Assembly (NCBI GenBank): GCA_032209605.1
Contig: JASFXZ010000078.1
Coordinates: 434,001 to 498,000 of the forward strand
DNA length: 64,000 nt
Reading direction: 5' to 3'
Source: Mactromeris polynyma
Taxonomy: Eukaryota > Mollusca > Bivalvia > Venerida > Mactridae
In this document: positions 12,701 through 21,039 of the stretch, in pieces
Position numbering within the stretch: the stretch's first letter is position 1
Layout: every line of letters starts with the position of its first letter
Made by a program: the position numbers and the translations under genes
Notes under the pieces: generated by a model
Told to the model about the DNA's origin: nothing
Database searches by the model: none
Seen by the model: only the letters and a program-made list of their open reading frames with translations

Positions 12701-15700
12701 ATTTGGCACGTCACAAGAATGACTATTAAATTTAAAAGTCATGATAACTGACATTATTTATATAAGATTTATATAATTATAATTCATATAGATGTGTTCA
12801 TCATATCAGATACAGCTATCAATAACAGACGGGGTCACATAACATAGCAAGACTCTATATCTCAATACACAAAGGAGACATCACACACGGTGTGGTGACC
12901 ATATGATTATTCAATAGTATATTTCTCGTGGTGACCATATCATTATTCAATTGTATATTTCTTGTGGTGACCATATGTTATCAAATATACTGCTTACTGC
13001 GCATGTCAGCAATTTAAATTCACTTAATGCTCGCTAGTATTTAAATATTCATTCTTGGCAATAGTAAGAGCAAAGTTATAATTATTCACTGCTAATTAAA
13101 ATGTAGGAATAAATGCTCAAACTTAGATAAACGTTTCTCAGAATTAGACTGATACCACGCTGATGATAAATTGTGTAACCATTACTTTATGTCAGACAGA
13201 GGCTACATTGTACAGTCAAATACGCGAAGCATGGACCGGCGTGATATGCATCCTCATAATGGTCGATTAAAGTTGAAAATGCATTTAGATTTAACGGTTA
13301 TGTGTCAGTTTAAGTTCCCTGAAACGGTTACTTTTAGAATCACAATAACGCAATTATACATAGTTTGACTCATATCCAGAATGCAAATATACGTAGATTG
13401 ACTCATATCCAGAATGCAAATATACATAGATTGACTCATATCCAGAATGCAAATATACATAGATTGACTCATATCCAGAATGCAAATATACATAGATTGA
13501 CTCATATCCAGAATGCAAATATACATAGATTGACTCATATCCAGAATGCAAATATACATAGATTGACTCATATCCAGAATGCAAATATACATAGATTGAC
13601 TCATATCCAGAATGCAAATATACATAGATTGACTCATATCCAGAATGCAAATATACGTAGATTGACTCATATCCAGAATGCAAATATACATAGATTGACT
13701 CATATCCAGAATGCAAATATACGTAGATTGACTCATATCCAGAATGCAAATATACATAGATTGACTCATATCCAGAATGCAAATATACATAGATTGGCTC
13801 ATATCCAGAATGCAAATATACATAGATTGGCTCATATCCAGAATGCAAATATACATCGTTCGACCCATATTCAGAATGCAAATATACATAGATTGACTCA
13901 TATCCAGAATGTATTAAAGTGGTTGCTCATATTGACAGAAATAATCAATATACTGTTGTACTGCTGATCATATGCAGTATTTCCGAGAAGTTGGGAACAA
14001 TGGCATTGTTTTACTGCGTTTACGTACAAGATAAAAATTGAAACCGGCAATGTATCAACAGTCTGCTACTGATCCGCATTACAAAGTCACGAATTGTTGA
14101 CAAAAAACATTTGTATTTCATCACGAAAGACAAAATGATTGTAGCTAGGGTTGTTTTCTAACAAAATGAACGGAAGGACGTGCGACTTTAGGTATTCGAG
14201 ACCTTTTCAATCAGTGTAGTTAAGGCCATTTGGAATATACACAGTTCAATAATACATTCAGAATGGGGATTGACTGGGTGTTTTATTATATACGTACGTC
14301 AAAAACGGAATTATCCGCCCAAATTGTACTTCTATAATCAAAATATTCGTATTTATGATGGAAATTTCCTCCGCCTATCTGAACGCCTTGCACTTCTGCC
14401 ATTATTGGTACTTGGGAGGACAAGTCAGGCTCTGTCCAATTGTAAGCTGAAAAAAGAATACAAAAATAAACATAGGATGACACAAATACAAGATGAAAAT
14501 ACTACTTCAAAATGACATGCACTGATGCCTCGGTCACATATCCGTATGATGTCCGTACGGTTTATAAAAACACTTTTAAAATCCGTACGGTCTCCGTACA
14601 ATCGTAGCTTCTGGTCACATACCAACGGGCCCCGTACGATGTTTTAGAGGATGCAATCCGTACGGACATCGCAGACAAGTCGTGCGTAGCTCGCAAGGAG
14701 CTCGGACGTACCTCGAACGATGCACGTACGGTGTTCGTACGACTCCCCTGCGATAGCCGTGCGACCACCAGCAAGCTCTTACGGGCCTCGCGGTGTTCCA
14801 AATCCGCACGAACATCGTGCGATGCCCGTACGAGCTCTACCGGGGCCCTTGCGAGCTGCTCCCGACTTCGAAAATTCTACGAGCTCGGTGAGAACTCGGG
14901 AGCTCTTTGAAACATTTTCAGTGAGTCCCCAAGTCCTCTACGAGTTCAAAAAATCCGTACGAGGCTCGCAAGAGTCAACGATGTCCTTTAGGACTCCGTG
15001 CGATTTTGCAAAATTTCGACTGAAAACCTACTCGTACGGAGCTCTTAGCGTGGATGTGACCAGGACATAACATGAGATGAAACACATTACTGTTATTATA
15101 GTTATTATAGCTCACTTCAAGACCACCTCAATAATAAGACAACCTCGTCATTAATAAAACAATGTTCAATACCATTTTCACTGTTTTGCTCTTAACTCAA
15201 CCTCAATTTTAAGACCACCTCAATAAGAAGAGGGTGGTCTTATTATCGAGGTTTTACTGTATTAAAAACGGTCGCAATTTATAAGTAATCCCGGTAAGAT
15301 GTATGTGTAATTTCACTTAAAGCAGAGTCTCAAATTAACACAGTTCGAATTATCTAGTGTTTACTGTATTTGTCTTTACTTACAAACACCAATCACTTAC
15401 CAGAGAAGTAGTAGTCTAATGTGAAGTTGGACAGTAGAATGGGCCAGTACATACAAGACTGCCAATGGTCAACATTGATACCTCGCACTACGGCTTGTCC
15501 TTTGTATAGCTAGAAAGCAATGACTGATAATCATTCAAGGTAAAAAAGATTAGGTAGTAAAATGATTTGCAACTGTTTGAAATATACAGCAAAAACACAC
15601 TCCATTGAACTCATGGTCCAATTATAAAATGATATTAATTAATGGAACTTGATTATTTCATAAATAAATGATAATTGTTTTCTCATGCGCTTCTTAAAAT

Positions 15701-18700
15701 CATGTAAGTACAGTAAATCTAGAAATTTCTGTTAAAAGTAGAATGTATGTAGTTGGACACAACTGCTCATAATTTTACGTTGGTCTTAGTCTGTCGCAAG
15801 GGTCTGAAAATGCCCTGTAATTGTGTTATTCAACTATGTTTTATACTCTTTTCGTTTTCAGTGTTTCGTATTATGTGGGGTGCTTTACGTGTGTCATGTT
15901 TGGTGGCTCGCGGGCTTCCAGTGTGTGTGTCGAATAACTTGTTTGCTGCTTTCCTATGAATCCGTGTTGTATTTATATTTATAGCCAATACAAACGAGTA
16001 CCGCCATAAAAAATGACTCGTGTAAACTGTTCGCAATCACTATAAACAACAGTAATGAACAATATAGTATAAGAATATTAAGAATCTTCAAAGACTGGCT
16101 TACCAAACCGTTAGCCTTGGCAAAATGAATGGCTTGATTGGTAGCATATATATGTGGAATTCCACTACCAGCTGGGACACTCATACCAAATATCAGCTGA
16201 TTAGGATCGTATTTAAGATCAGCCGTGGAACAATTGCCATCTGAAATTGGAATTCAAATTATCATAGAGAAATTCTCAAATTCTCGTCAATATATTTGCA
16301 CAAAACCCTTCAGCAAAATTGTTTTCCAGTCTGACTTGTACCACGAAGGATGTAAGAGGATCTTCATCTATGTCTGTGTCAGCCTTCGCTTGTTATGTTG
16401 ATAACATGGTTCTATTTTATGTAAATGTTATTATTACAATTGTGTGTATGTTTAATGGTTTTCCATAAAAGTGTGCATTTACGCAGAAATAAACATATGA
16501 TAGGGTTAGGTTGCAGTATACAAACTTTATTAACGTGCCTATCCCCATAAACAATCAAACTAACTTACTTATGTCATATATAAGTTGGTCGTTGTTGTAA
16601 TCAAATATCATCTGATCCATACTGTTATTCTTCAAAATATGTAAGGCAGCTCGATTGTTGTCATCATCATAAAACTCCTCAGTCACGACTGTTCGCTTCT
16701 TGTCTATGATGTTGGCTTCTACTCGTACTTGGAATGTGGCAGGTATGTACGGTATTGGGGGCATTCTTGTGTTAGCCGGTACTGTAAAGTACGAAACAAC
16801 TTTGATAAAATGGGTTAAAGCATAGCGCCGAGAATGCCGCATTATTGGAACTTTCCAAACAAGTCCCTAGGGTATGAAATAAAATACACAATGTGGAGGA
16901 GGGGGGGAGGGGGTAAAACAAAATCGAGATGGAGAGCTGACTGAAAGACAGCACAGGACTGCATCATAATCTACAGAAGAGAAATTCGATGAGCAATGGT
17001 CTAACATCCATGGAACTGCCAGGGTAGATACAGTTGGCTACATCAGTATGACTCCCTTCCGAACTCGTACACAACCGTTATGTTGCAAACATCACAAATC
17101 TATACAAATAATGACTATGACTGTAGAATTTACAAACGCCATAATTCAGAGGACTATATTGCGAAAGTCTTAATCATTATAAGAAATATTCTCTTCAGAG
17201 AATGCCGCCTACCGACATACATATTTCCTTTTGGTACGAAAAAAGTACAAATTGTACAATATTTATAATACCATGTTTTCATGTCAACATTTGCAACCGA
17301 TGTACGATTATGACCAGTTCCATACCTATTATGGTTGACTGCTAAGAATGCAAAAAGAAGTACAACTAGAGTTAAAGCTTGAAATTATTCTTTTTCGTTT
17401 TTTCTACTGTATATTTTACAAACAATATTTCATAAACAATAATCAAAATCCGTACATAATCATAATATAGTTAAACACAGAGAAATGTGCGTCAGAATTT
17501 AAACTTTGCACCGGTCGCAAATACATTTCAGGAAAAGGGGAAATTCCAATGGTAGTTCTACACGATGTTTCTTCCTCATCGCAGAAAATCCGGCTGAATA
17601 CCAGGCACCGGAACTGAGGCTGTTAATCGTTACTCACTGCTCTGAGCTCTAAAAATGTATTCTACCGAGTCTGAATCTTGAGAGTTGAGTGTTCTATGTG
17701 AATAAAACTGTTTTACTTTATTGTTTGAAGAGATAAGTCGGTGATACTTACAAGTCGGATCTAACATTGACTGATTCTTCGGTGCACATACTGGTGGATA
17801 TGGGAACGGTGTCTGGCCAGCCACTAACGTAGCTATACACGCTAGTAGTATACACGAATTACGTATCTGTCAATTAAAACGTATATAAGTACAAGTATTG
17901 TATTCAGTTGGACAAATGGATAAGAATAGGGAGAATAGAAATAAAGCGTTAATTCTTCATTGTAAGCTAAAACGCTGTACAGTAAACCCCCAATAATAAG
18001 ACCACCTTTGGCGCCCTAAATGAAAACTGGTATTCTTATTGAGGTGGTCTTACTGAGGTTGAATAAAGAGCAGTTAAAATGAACTCGAAAAGTGTGGGTC
18101 TTATTATTGAGGTGGTCTTAATGTTGAGGTGGTCTTAATGTTGAGGTGGTCTTAATGTTGAGGTGGTCTTAATGTTGAGGTGGTCTTAATGTTGAGGTGG
18201 TCGTCAGGTGAGGTTTTACTGTAGTTAAAAACAACTAGGTTAGGTAATGTAGAAGTAACACCCAGATAAGTCATTGAAAGCAATATACAATGTAATAGTC
18301 ATTTATTTGGTGTAATTTGATAACTGTTGTTTCTGGTAATATGATTGATCAACGACTGATTCTAATGAGATTGATGTAAGAATGTATTTAAATGAAAACA
18401 GACTACATGTGTAATTTGAATTATATAAAGTATTATATATTCAACAACCAAACATTTTGCTATCATTTACAATTGACCTACGTTATGCGACGCGTTATTC
18501 AGTACGTGCTAGTCAGGGACAATATACTGGTCAATTGATAGTGGTATAAGTTTGCCCTAGATATACATTTATCACTGATATACCGTATCTTCATTCAGCC
18601 TTTATTTTAATCCTACATGTATTCTAGCCATTAGACATATTACAAGCGACAATTACATAAAAATGAACGATAACTTCAGTATATAATTATACTCAGTACA

Positions 18701-20876
18701 TTTAAAAACGCAAAATGTAAGAGTTCTCAAATTTTATGAACTTACACAGGGATGCGAGATAAGAACTTCACATGATAGTATTTCATTTTACGCAATGATG
18801 AACGCTAAAGTTTCTTTCAATCATCGGGTATTTTCATATCAAAATTAGTTTTAAAACACACTAAAATTAGATTTAAAAGACATATCACAGGTACACAAAT
18901 GTGCGTTTTTAAATGTCCGGAGTATATAAATATCCGTGTTTCATTTGTTTGTATAGCTTTTCAATACGAATCAAATGCTGAAAAAAGTCTTTCTGAAATG
19001 AAATTGGTAAAGTAGCGGCCTGACCGCCGTTCAGAACTCAGAGACTTACATTGATGTCATAGAAGTATAGCGTTGGTGTATTACCATATTGTTTAAAAAC
19101 ATGAGCTTGGTATTATTTGTTCCGATAACTCCCTGCTCGTTGTATAAACAGTAAAACCTCACTTAAAGATCACCTCAATAATAAGAGCAATACATGCTCA
19201 ATGAAACAGACAACTGCAATTAGGTTATTTTGAATAGTAATTAAAACTTCCTTTCGTTTTGACAATATTTAGATTTTGTGCTTCTTTTCCTTACAGTGTT
19301 GCGCGAAATGCGGGATATTTCAAGCAATGATAACGAAAATCCGGTGGTGAACTTTCTTATTTATCATTTCGTATCGCAAGTACGTGGAATCATATGTGTG
19401 AAACCCAGCTGGTAAAATCGTAAATTTCACAACCCACTGGCGAAATCGTTAATTTAACAACCCAATCGTGAAACCGCTAACTTCACAAACCACTCTTAAA
19501 ATCGTAAACTTCACAACACAGCCGTGAAATCGTCAACTTCACAACACAGCCGTTAAACCGTTAACTTCACAACACAGCCGTGAAATCGTCAACTTCACAA
19601 CACAGCCGTAAAATCGTCAACTTCACAACACAGCCGTGAAATCGTCAACTTCACAACACAGCCGTAAAACCGTCAACTTCACAACACAGCCATGAAATCG
19701 TCAATTCACAACACAGCCGTGAAATCGACAACTTCACAACACAGCCGTGAAATCGTCAACTTCACAACACAGCCGTGAAATCGACAACTTCACAACACAG
19801 CCGTGAAATCGTCAACTTCACAACACAAAGATAAAGTGATGAATGAAAAAGTCACAACTGGTTGTTCATGAATGATGGCTAGAGTCCTACACGTGACAAG
19901 AACGACCAATACAGGTAGGTTAACCTTTCTGACTACAAAGTTGATGGGAAAATGACTTCAGAGCAATAGGGCGGCATATCTTTGGCTGATTTATTGATAA
20001 CTCATTCCAAACTTTGTGTCATTATCATCATAAGCACTATACAGACAAGTTGAAACTTATTTGTGAAGCGGTAAAATGTTAACAAAATGTTTAAATGTCC
20101 TGGACAAGATGGAGATAATATTAACATTTATCTTCGCATTTTGAGAATTTCTATTGGAATAAATGGTACGCGCTAAATATTTGATTATTTAACTCAAATT
20201 ATGAAATAGACAATAACCAGGCCCTTATCTCTCAAAGCATCTCAAATATACATCTCAGCTCAATATAAGATTTTGCTCAAATTAGAGACAGAGATTGAGA
20301 CAATCTCATTTGTATCTCTTGAAAAACAATTGAGAATAAAACTCATCTCATCTTTTTCGTTCTGTAATACCGATTTTGAGGCCGGTCGCGGGTTTGAACC
20401 CACGAACCCTAGTTTAGTAATCGATTGCTTTACCCACTTATCGAACTGGGTGCGCTAAGCAATTAAACATTATTGTTTAGATTTAAATACCAATTTGCTT
20501 CGAACTACTTTTCATCAGTTTGAAACGGTTACAACTACCGGCATCTTGTCGCCATGTCTCACTTTAATGTCGTTATGTCACGAGGGATCGAACGGTAGTT
20601 TTGTCTCGGGGAAAAAGAAGAAGCAGTGTGTAAATTCTCTCTTAATTATATCAGATTTTTGTATAATAAGGCACCACTTCTATCAACCAATTATAAGCAC
20701 GTACGAATTCATTTCTAATTAAAACAATAGCAATTTATTGGCGTAGATCGAACGGATTGATTTGGGCAACGTTCACCTCAAATGTCTGTAAAAGAACATC
20801 GTGAAAATATTTTATAGATCATACAATAGAAGCCAAAGATGTCAAACAAACGTAAAATGTAAGAAAAACTTACCAT
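1..20876 (-). CDS. LolA-like / PAN-Apple type I membrane protein gene, 19 exons, 3' end off the window
   Basis: Joined by eye from GT-AG exons: 20876-20874 (ATG), 17866-17752, 16781-16569, 16240-16104, 15509-15401, 14446-14298, 11372-11250, 10220-10109, 9385-9201, 8701-8594, 6976-6853, 6053-5880, 5494-5267, 4622-4548, 3215-2979, 2702-2460, 1706-1467, 795-715 and 47-<1. All phases agree, giving 901 residues. Order: signal peptide (1-17), two LolA-like repeats (about 35-240 and 243-459), SEA-like segment (460-517), four six-cysteine Apple domains (518-593, 619-697, 698-778, 779-858), a short stalk, then a glycine-rich hydrophobic segment that looks like a transmembrane helix. Apple domains usually bind proteins or glycans, and LolA-like folds bind lipid. 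A cell-surface or secreted binding role is inference; ligand and pathway are unknown. The C-terminus lies beyond base 1. The LolA assignment rests on recalled family patterns and was not searched. Confidence 0.82.
715..1466. other. Intron 17/18 and exon 18 neighbourhood, repeat fragment
   Basis: Between exons 17 and 18 there is AT-rich intron. The part at 925-1025 (GTTGTTGACAGTTGCTT ... AGAGAGGACCGCTCCGGACA) belongs to a dispersed family also seen at 2240-2345, 22,450-22,510 and 47,745-47,880 (GTTGTTGnnGAGAGGTTGTTGCT...). No other gene is visible. Confidence 0.35.
1467..1706 (-). CDS. Exon 17: PAN/Apple domain 4
   Basis: A phase 1-1 exon of 240 nt. Cysteine pattern: CAKLC, CASFGYC, CRLSTTS, CDIY. 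The region between cysteines 5 and 6 is the most diverged of the four domains. Borders are TACCATTGCAG and AACA|GTAAGT. Confidence 0.85.
2100..2345. repeat. Degenerate interspersed repeat in intron 16
   Basis: It begins with TGACCTTGACCTTTGGATC and GGGTCATCTACTAACCACCA, a phrase common in mollusc non-coding DNA by my recollection, and runs into GTTGTTGCTCTCGAGAGGTT / GAGAGGTTGTTGCTTC repeats also found at 22.45 and 47.75 kb. Confidence 0.4.
2460..2702 (-). CDS. Exon 16: PAN/Apple domain 3
   Basis: A phase 1-1 exon of 243 nt. Cysteine pattern: CGKLC, CKSFDYC, CYLGKTH, CNHY. Borders are ATGATTTCAG and TTCAC|GTAAGA. Confidence 0.85.
2979..3215 (-). CDS. Exon 15: PAN/Apple domain 2
   Basis: A phase 1-1 exon of 237 nt. 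Cysteine pattern: CAQGC, CNSFSYC, CSLSKLHPDE, CDLY. Borders are TTTTCAAACAG and ACCA|GTATGT. It is closest in style to Apple 1 (the SF-YC and LSK-H signatures). Confidence 0.85.
3885..4010. repeat. GCGAGTTTTTATTTCCGCGAG-type repeat fragment
   Basis: TTTCGCGAG, TTTCCGCGAG and CAGCGAGATTTTAAATTC alternate here. A related sequence with CGCGAAAACCGCG and TTCGCGACAATTT is at 51,875-51,955. Probably a MITE family; ends not resolved. Confidence 0.35.
4374..4427. repeat. (CAA)n-(GTGC)n compound microsatellite
   Basis: About seven CAA units are followed directly by about seven GTGC units, in the intron after exon 14, just beyond the in-frame TGA at 4431-4429. Confidence 0.9.
4548..4622 (-). CDS. Exon 14: 75-nt linker exon, possible alternative terminal exon
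   Basis: The acceptor TTTTTGTTACAG|GAACAG enters in phase 1, and the donor ATTATTG|GTAACT leaves in phase 1, so it joins Apple 1 to Apple 2 (residues about 594-618, SASFDLSLTDAWKNLKNDV). If that donor is not used, the frame stays open for 39 more codons to a TGA at 4431-4429, which would truncate the protein before Apple 2. The internal-exon model is preferred because Apple domains 2-4 and the membrane helix then stay in frame. Confidence 0.5.
4741..4812. repeat. Short tandem duplication CAGTGCCATTGACGAGGTA
   Basis: The 19-bp phrase CAGTGCCATTGACGAGGTA occurs twice back to back, and CAGTGCCATTG again after TTTTTACAAA. It lies in the intron between exons 13 and 14. Confidence 0.7.
5267..5494 (-). 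CDS. Exon 13: PAN/Apple domain 1
   Basis: A phase 1-1 exon of 228 nt. The six-cysteine Apple spacing is visible: CARAC, then CNSFDYC, then CGLSKSH, then CDHY. Symmetrical phase-1 borders are typical of shuffled extracellular modules. Confidence 0.85.
5880..6053 (-). CDS. Exon 12: SEA-like segment between LolA and Apple parts
   Basis: A phase 1-1 exon of 174 nt (residues about 460-517) between clear AG and GT sites. It reads GAWDASLVGYKNAFIQAISS...RIQKPTFHVNAG...VATLLEIPPPIG. Hydrophobic spacing with a late beta strand resembles a SEA-type or related alpha/beta module. That family call is weak; the exon itself is well supported by phase and borders. Confidence 0.65.
6853..11372 (-). CDS. Exons 7-11: LolA-like repeat 2
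   Basis: Exons are 11372-11250, 10220-10109, 9385-9201, 8701-8594 and 6976-6853. Key segments are QCPGRKQTRKVP (exon 7), VYYDYVKKLVRFDYRP (exon 8), a strand-rich stretch ending TYTFEGT (exon 9), RTVRGILCDVFISKRTDF (exon 10) and RFAIDNCYDDF (exon 11). The VRGIxxDV core matches VRGINVDHW of repeat 1. Exon 10 is in phase 0 at both ends, and its 3' splice site lies inside a tandem duplication (8682-8945). Confidence 0.78.
7211..7372 (+). repeat. SINE-type dispersed repeat, copy A
   Basis: A segment running TTGTTTCATCGGATTGAACG, CGATATTTCAGTTATATACG, GGTTCACCTAACCAG and AAGGAGCCGGCAACTTTTCC. The reverse complement of nearly the same sequence lies at 51,217-51,352, so it is dispersed. The body resembles the conserved central domain of mollusc tRNA-derived SINEs as I recall them. 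Confidence 0.75.
7416..7940 (+). CDS. Unrecognised 174-184 aa open frame inside intron 10 (antisense to host gene)
   Basis: The frame is open from 7386; the first ATG is at about 7416 (MQIHNPVCNNYLKRV...), and it stops with TAA at 7938-7940. In DNA this AT-rich an open frame of about 180 codons is uncommon. The protein is basic at its N-terminus (KKTKNKLW), has several cysteines, no signal peptide, no recognisable domain and no obvious transposase or reverse transcriptase motif. A SINE lies just upstream. It could be an orphan gene, an eroded retrogene or transposon fragment, or chance. No promoter is evident. Confidence 0.25.
   Translation: MQIHNPVCNNYLKRVKLQSCFHKKTKNKLWGSVSNATKGHLKYSHYAQMCINLNDKLMEKAVIQTKYCNRLFSMLGIHYSENLKECLQTNTDSMYYTESSKSTFRFERYLILDIMNTYIVWSRYSKLYWNISTDTCFATDIIAGLPVSLQNITLKFNKNDFFKWDFTCIVLSFA
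8087..8417. repeat. MITE-like element with AGGGCTCTAGAA termini, copy A
   Basis: It begins AGGACTCTAGAAGTACACTAG and ends ACATTACTAGAGCCCT, so its ends are inverted. The reverse complement of the whole interior (CTTGTCC, CTAGCTTCCTATGTAGGACA, ACATGTGATTATTAATTTTAG) occurs at 57,337-57,581. No coding capacity. Confidence 0.75.
8682..8945. repeat. Five-copy tandem repeat that includes the exon 10 splice acceptor
   Basis: The unit contains AAAATACCCCTGACAGTTC, TCTGGAAATGAT and ATTAGCAATTATGCTGTC. It is about 56-58 bp long, with alternating internal forms (ATAATTATTAGC and ATAAATGATTAGC). The lowest copy covers the real exon 10 border at 8701; four further copies lie upstream in the intron, each with CATTTCCAG and the first codons of the exon. 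Confidence 0.9.
9477..9537. repeat. Fragment of pogo/Tigger-like MITE
   Basis: CAGTTAAACCGCACTTAAAG followed by two ACCACCTCAATA phrases match one end of the CAGTAAAACCTC family (full copies at 30,551 and 39,620). The other end is missing. Confidence 0.65.
12409..12522. repeat. MITE with CACAGGAGATTGTCAC inverted ends, copy A
   Basis: The left end is CACAGGAGATTGTCACGAG followed by CTCCCCTTCTATATC; the right side is GATATAGAAGGGAGATAAATC ending near TACTGTGC. The two sides form a hairpin. A second copy is at 22,558-22,667. Confidence 0.7.
12888..12985. repeat. Short tandem repeat GTGGTGACCATAT...
   Basis: GTGGTGACCATAT occurs three times, about 40 bp apart, separated by ATTATTCAATnGTATATTTC. 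It lies in the intron between exons 6 and 7. Confidence 0.75.
13353..13911. repeat. 33-bp satellite, about 17 copies
   Basis: The unit reads GACTCATATCCAGAATGCAA then ATATACATAGATT and is 33 bp, nearly identical in all copies (A/G changes at the CAT/CGT position). Because 33 is a multiple of three and the unit lacks stops in several frames, long frames appear on both strands; these are not genes. It sits in the intron between exons 6 and 7. Confidence 0.95.
14298..17866 (-). CDS. Exons 2-6: signal peptide and LolA-like repeat 1
   Basis: Exons are 17866-17752, 16781-16569, 16240-16104, 15509-15401 and 14446-14298. Exon 2 carries the signal peptide and a Pro/Cys-containing linker. Exon 3 has FQVRVEANIIDKKRT followed by EEFYDDDNNRAAL, the beta-strand and 'xYDxxxNRA' pattern that I associate with metazoan LolA-like domains. 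Exons 4-5 give LYKGQAVVRGINVDHWQSC, and exon 6 gives a strand-rich end (YNWTEPDLSSQVPIMAEV). The YxGxxxVRGIxxDxW core recurs in repeat 2, which supports an internal duplication. Phases run 0-1-1-0-1-0. Confidence 0.8.
14526..15068. mobile_element. GTACG-rich element with GGTCACAT ends (probable non-autonomous DNA transposon)
   Basis: This block is much more GC-rich than its surroundings and packed with CCGTACGG, CGTACG and GAGCTC motifs. It begins CCTCGGTCACATATCCG and ends GCGTGGATGTGACCAGGAC, so GGTCACAT is inverted at the two ends. It lies 79 bp upstream of exon 6 and is probably spliced out. Open frames inside it are motif by-products. Superfamily not identified. Confidence 0.6.
15105..15260. 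repeat. pogo/Tigger-like MITE, worn copy
   Basis: Left side AAGACCACCTCAATAATAAG; middle CCATTTTCACTGTTTTGCTC; right side GGTGGTCTTATTATCGAGG and TTTTACTGTA. Same architecture as the 164-bp copies at 30,551 and 39,620. Confidence 0.75.
17978..18223. repeat. pogo/Tigger-like MITE with internal 17-bp tandem expansion
   Basis: It opens TACAGTAAACCCCCAATAATAAG and closes GAGGTTTTACTGTA. Inside, TTGAGGTGGTCTTAATG is repeated about five times (18,106-18,200), a secondary expansion of its own terminal sequence. Confidence 0.8.
19149..19195. repeat. Fragment of pogo/Tigger-like MITE
   Basis: ACAGTAAAACCTCACTTAAAG, then CACCTCAATAATAAGAG, equals the left end of the family; no right end follows. Confidence 0.65.
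19402..19830. repeat. 28-bp satellite, about 15 copies
   Basis: The unit reads CACAACACAGCCGTGAAATC then GTCAACTT. The first three or four copies are more diverged (CCCACTGG, CCCAATCG), so the array grew at its right side. It lies in intron 1 of the LolA/Apple gene. Confidence 0.92.
20376..20462 (-). repeat. tRNA-derived SINE head
   Basis: On the minus strand: GCGCACCCAGTTCGATAAGT, GGGTAAAGC, then GTTCGTGGGTTCAAACCCGC, i.e. an A-box-like and a clear B-box-like segment at tRNA spacing. The arms do not fold as an intact tRNA. Confidence 0.6.
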
Positions 20877-20940
20877 TTTGGTCTATAATTTCACAGGCAG
20901 TATTCACAGGTTAGGTGGATACTGTTGGACTCTGGACCGA
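20874..20940 (-). CDS. Exon 1: 5' UTR plus start codon
   Basis: On the minus strand the exon ends ...ACCAAAATG|GTAAGTTTTTC, so the only coding bases are the ATG itself (20876-20874). Joining it to the exon at 17866 gives a start MIRNSCILLACIATLVAG, a classical signal peptide, which supports both this start and the 3-kb first intron. The upstream limit of the exon is not visible; 20940 is a guess. Confidence 0.7.
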
Positions 20941-20955
20941 GGGAGGTTTCAGTCA

Positions 20956-21031
20956 TTATCTCATATCGTCAAGATAATGTACCACCATCCATTTAAGAGA
21001 TAAATGTCGACCGATAGGCCAGTTTTGATAG
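20956..21031. promoter_or_regulatory. Cluster of four GATA motifs upstream of the LolA/Apple start
   Basis: WGATAR matches are at 20956-20961 (AGATAA on minus), 20972-20977 (AGATAA), 20998-21003 (AGATAA) and 21026-21031 (TGATAG). They lie 80-155 bp upstream of the ATG, where a proximal promoter would be. GATA factors drive gut and blood-cell genes in many animals; function here is inferred only. Confidence 0.4.
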
Positions 21032-21039
21032 TATCATCA

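Larger units (their letters stand above)
17867..20873 (-). other. Intron 1 of the LolA/Apple gene
   Basis: About 3 kb between the ATG exon and the signal-peptide exon. It contains a MITE (17,978), a MITE fragment (19,149), the 28-bp satellite (19,402) and a tRNA-like SINE (20,380). No further coding exon was seen. Confidence 0.6.

Noticed and set aside
13305..13967. Open frames of 175-200 codons on both strands
   Set aside because: They are products of the 33-bp satellite and overlap on both strands with 11-residue periodicity.
14615..15070. Overlapping open frames in the GC-rich block
   Set aside because: Caused by high GC and repeated GTACG motifs; frames occur on both strands.
19402..19830. 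CRISPR-like array
   Set aside because: The repeats are directly adjacent without unique spacers, in a eukaryotic intron.
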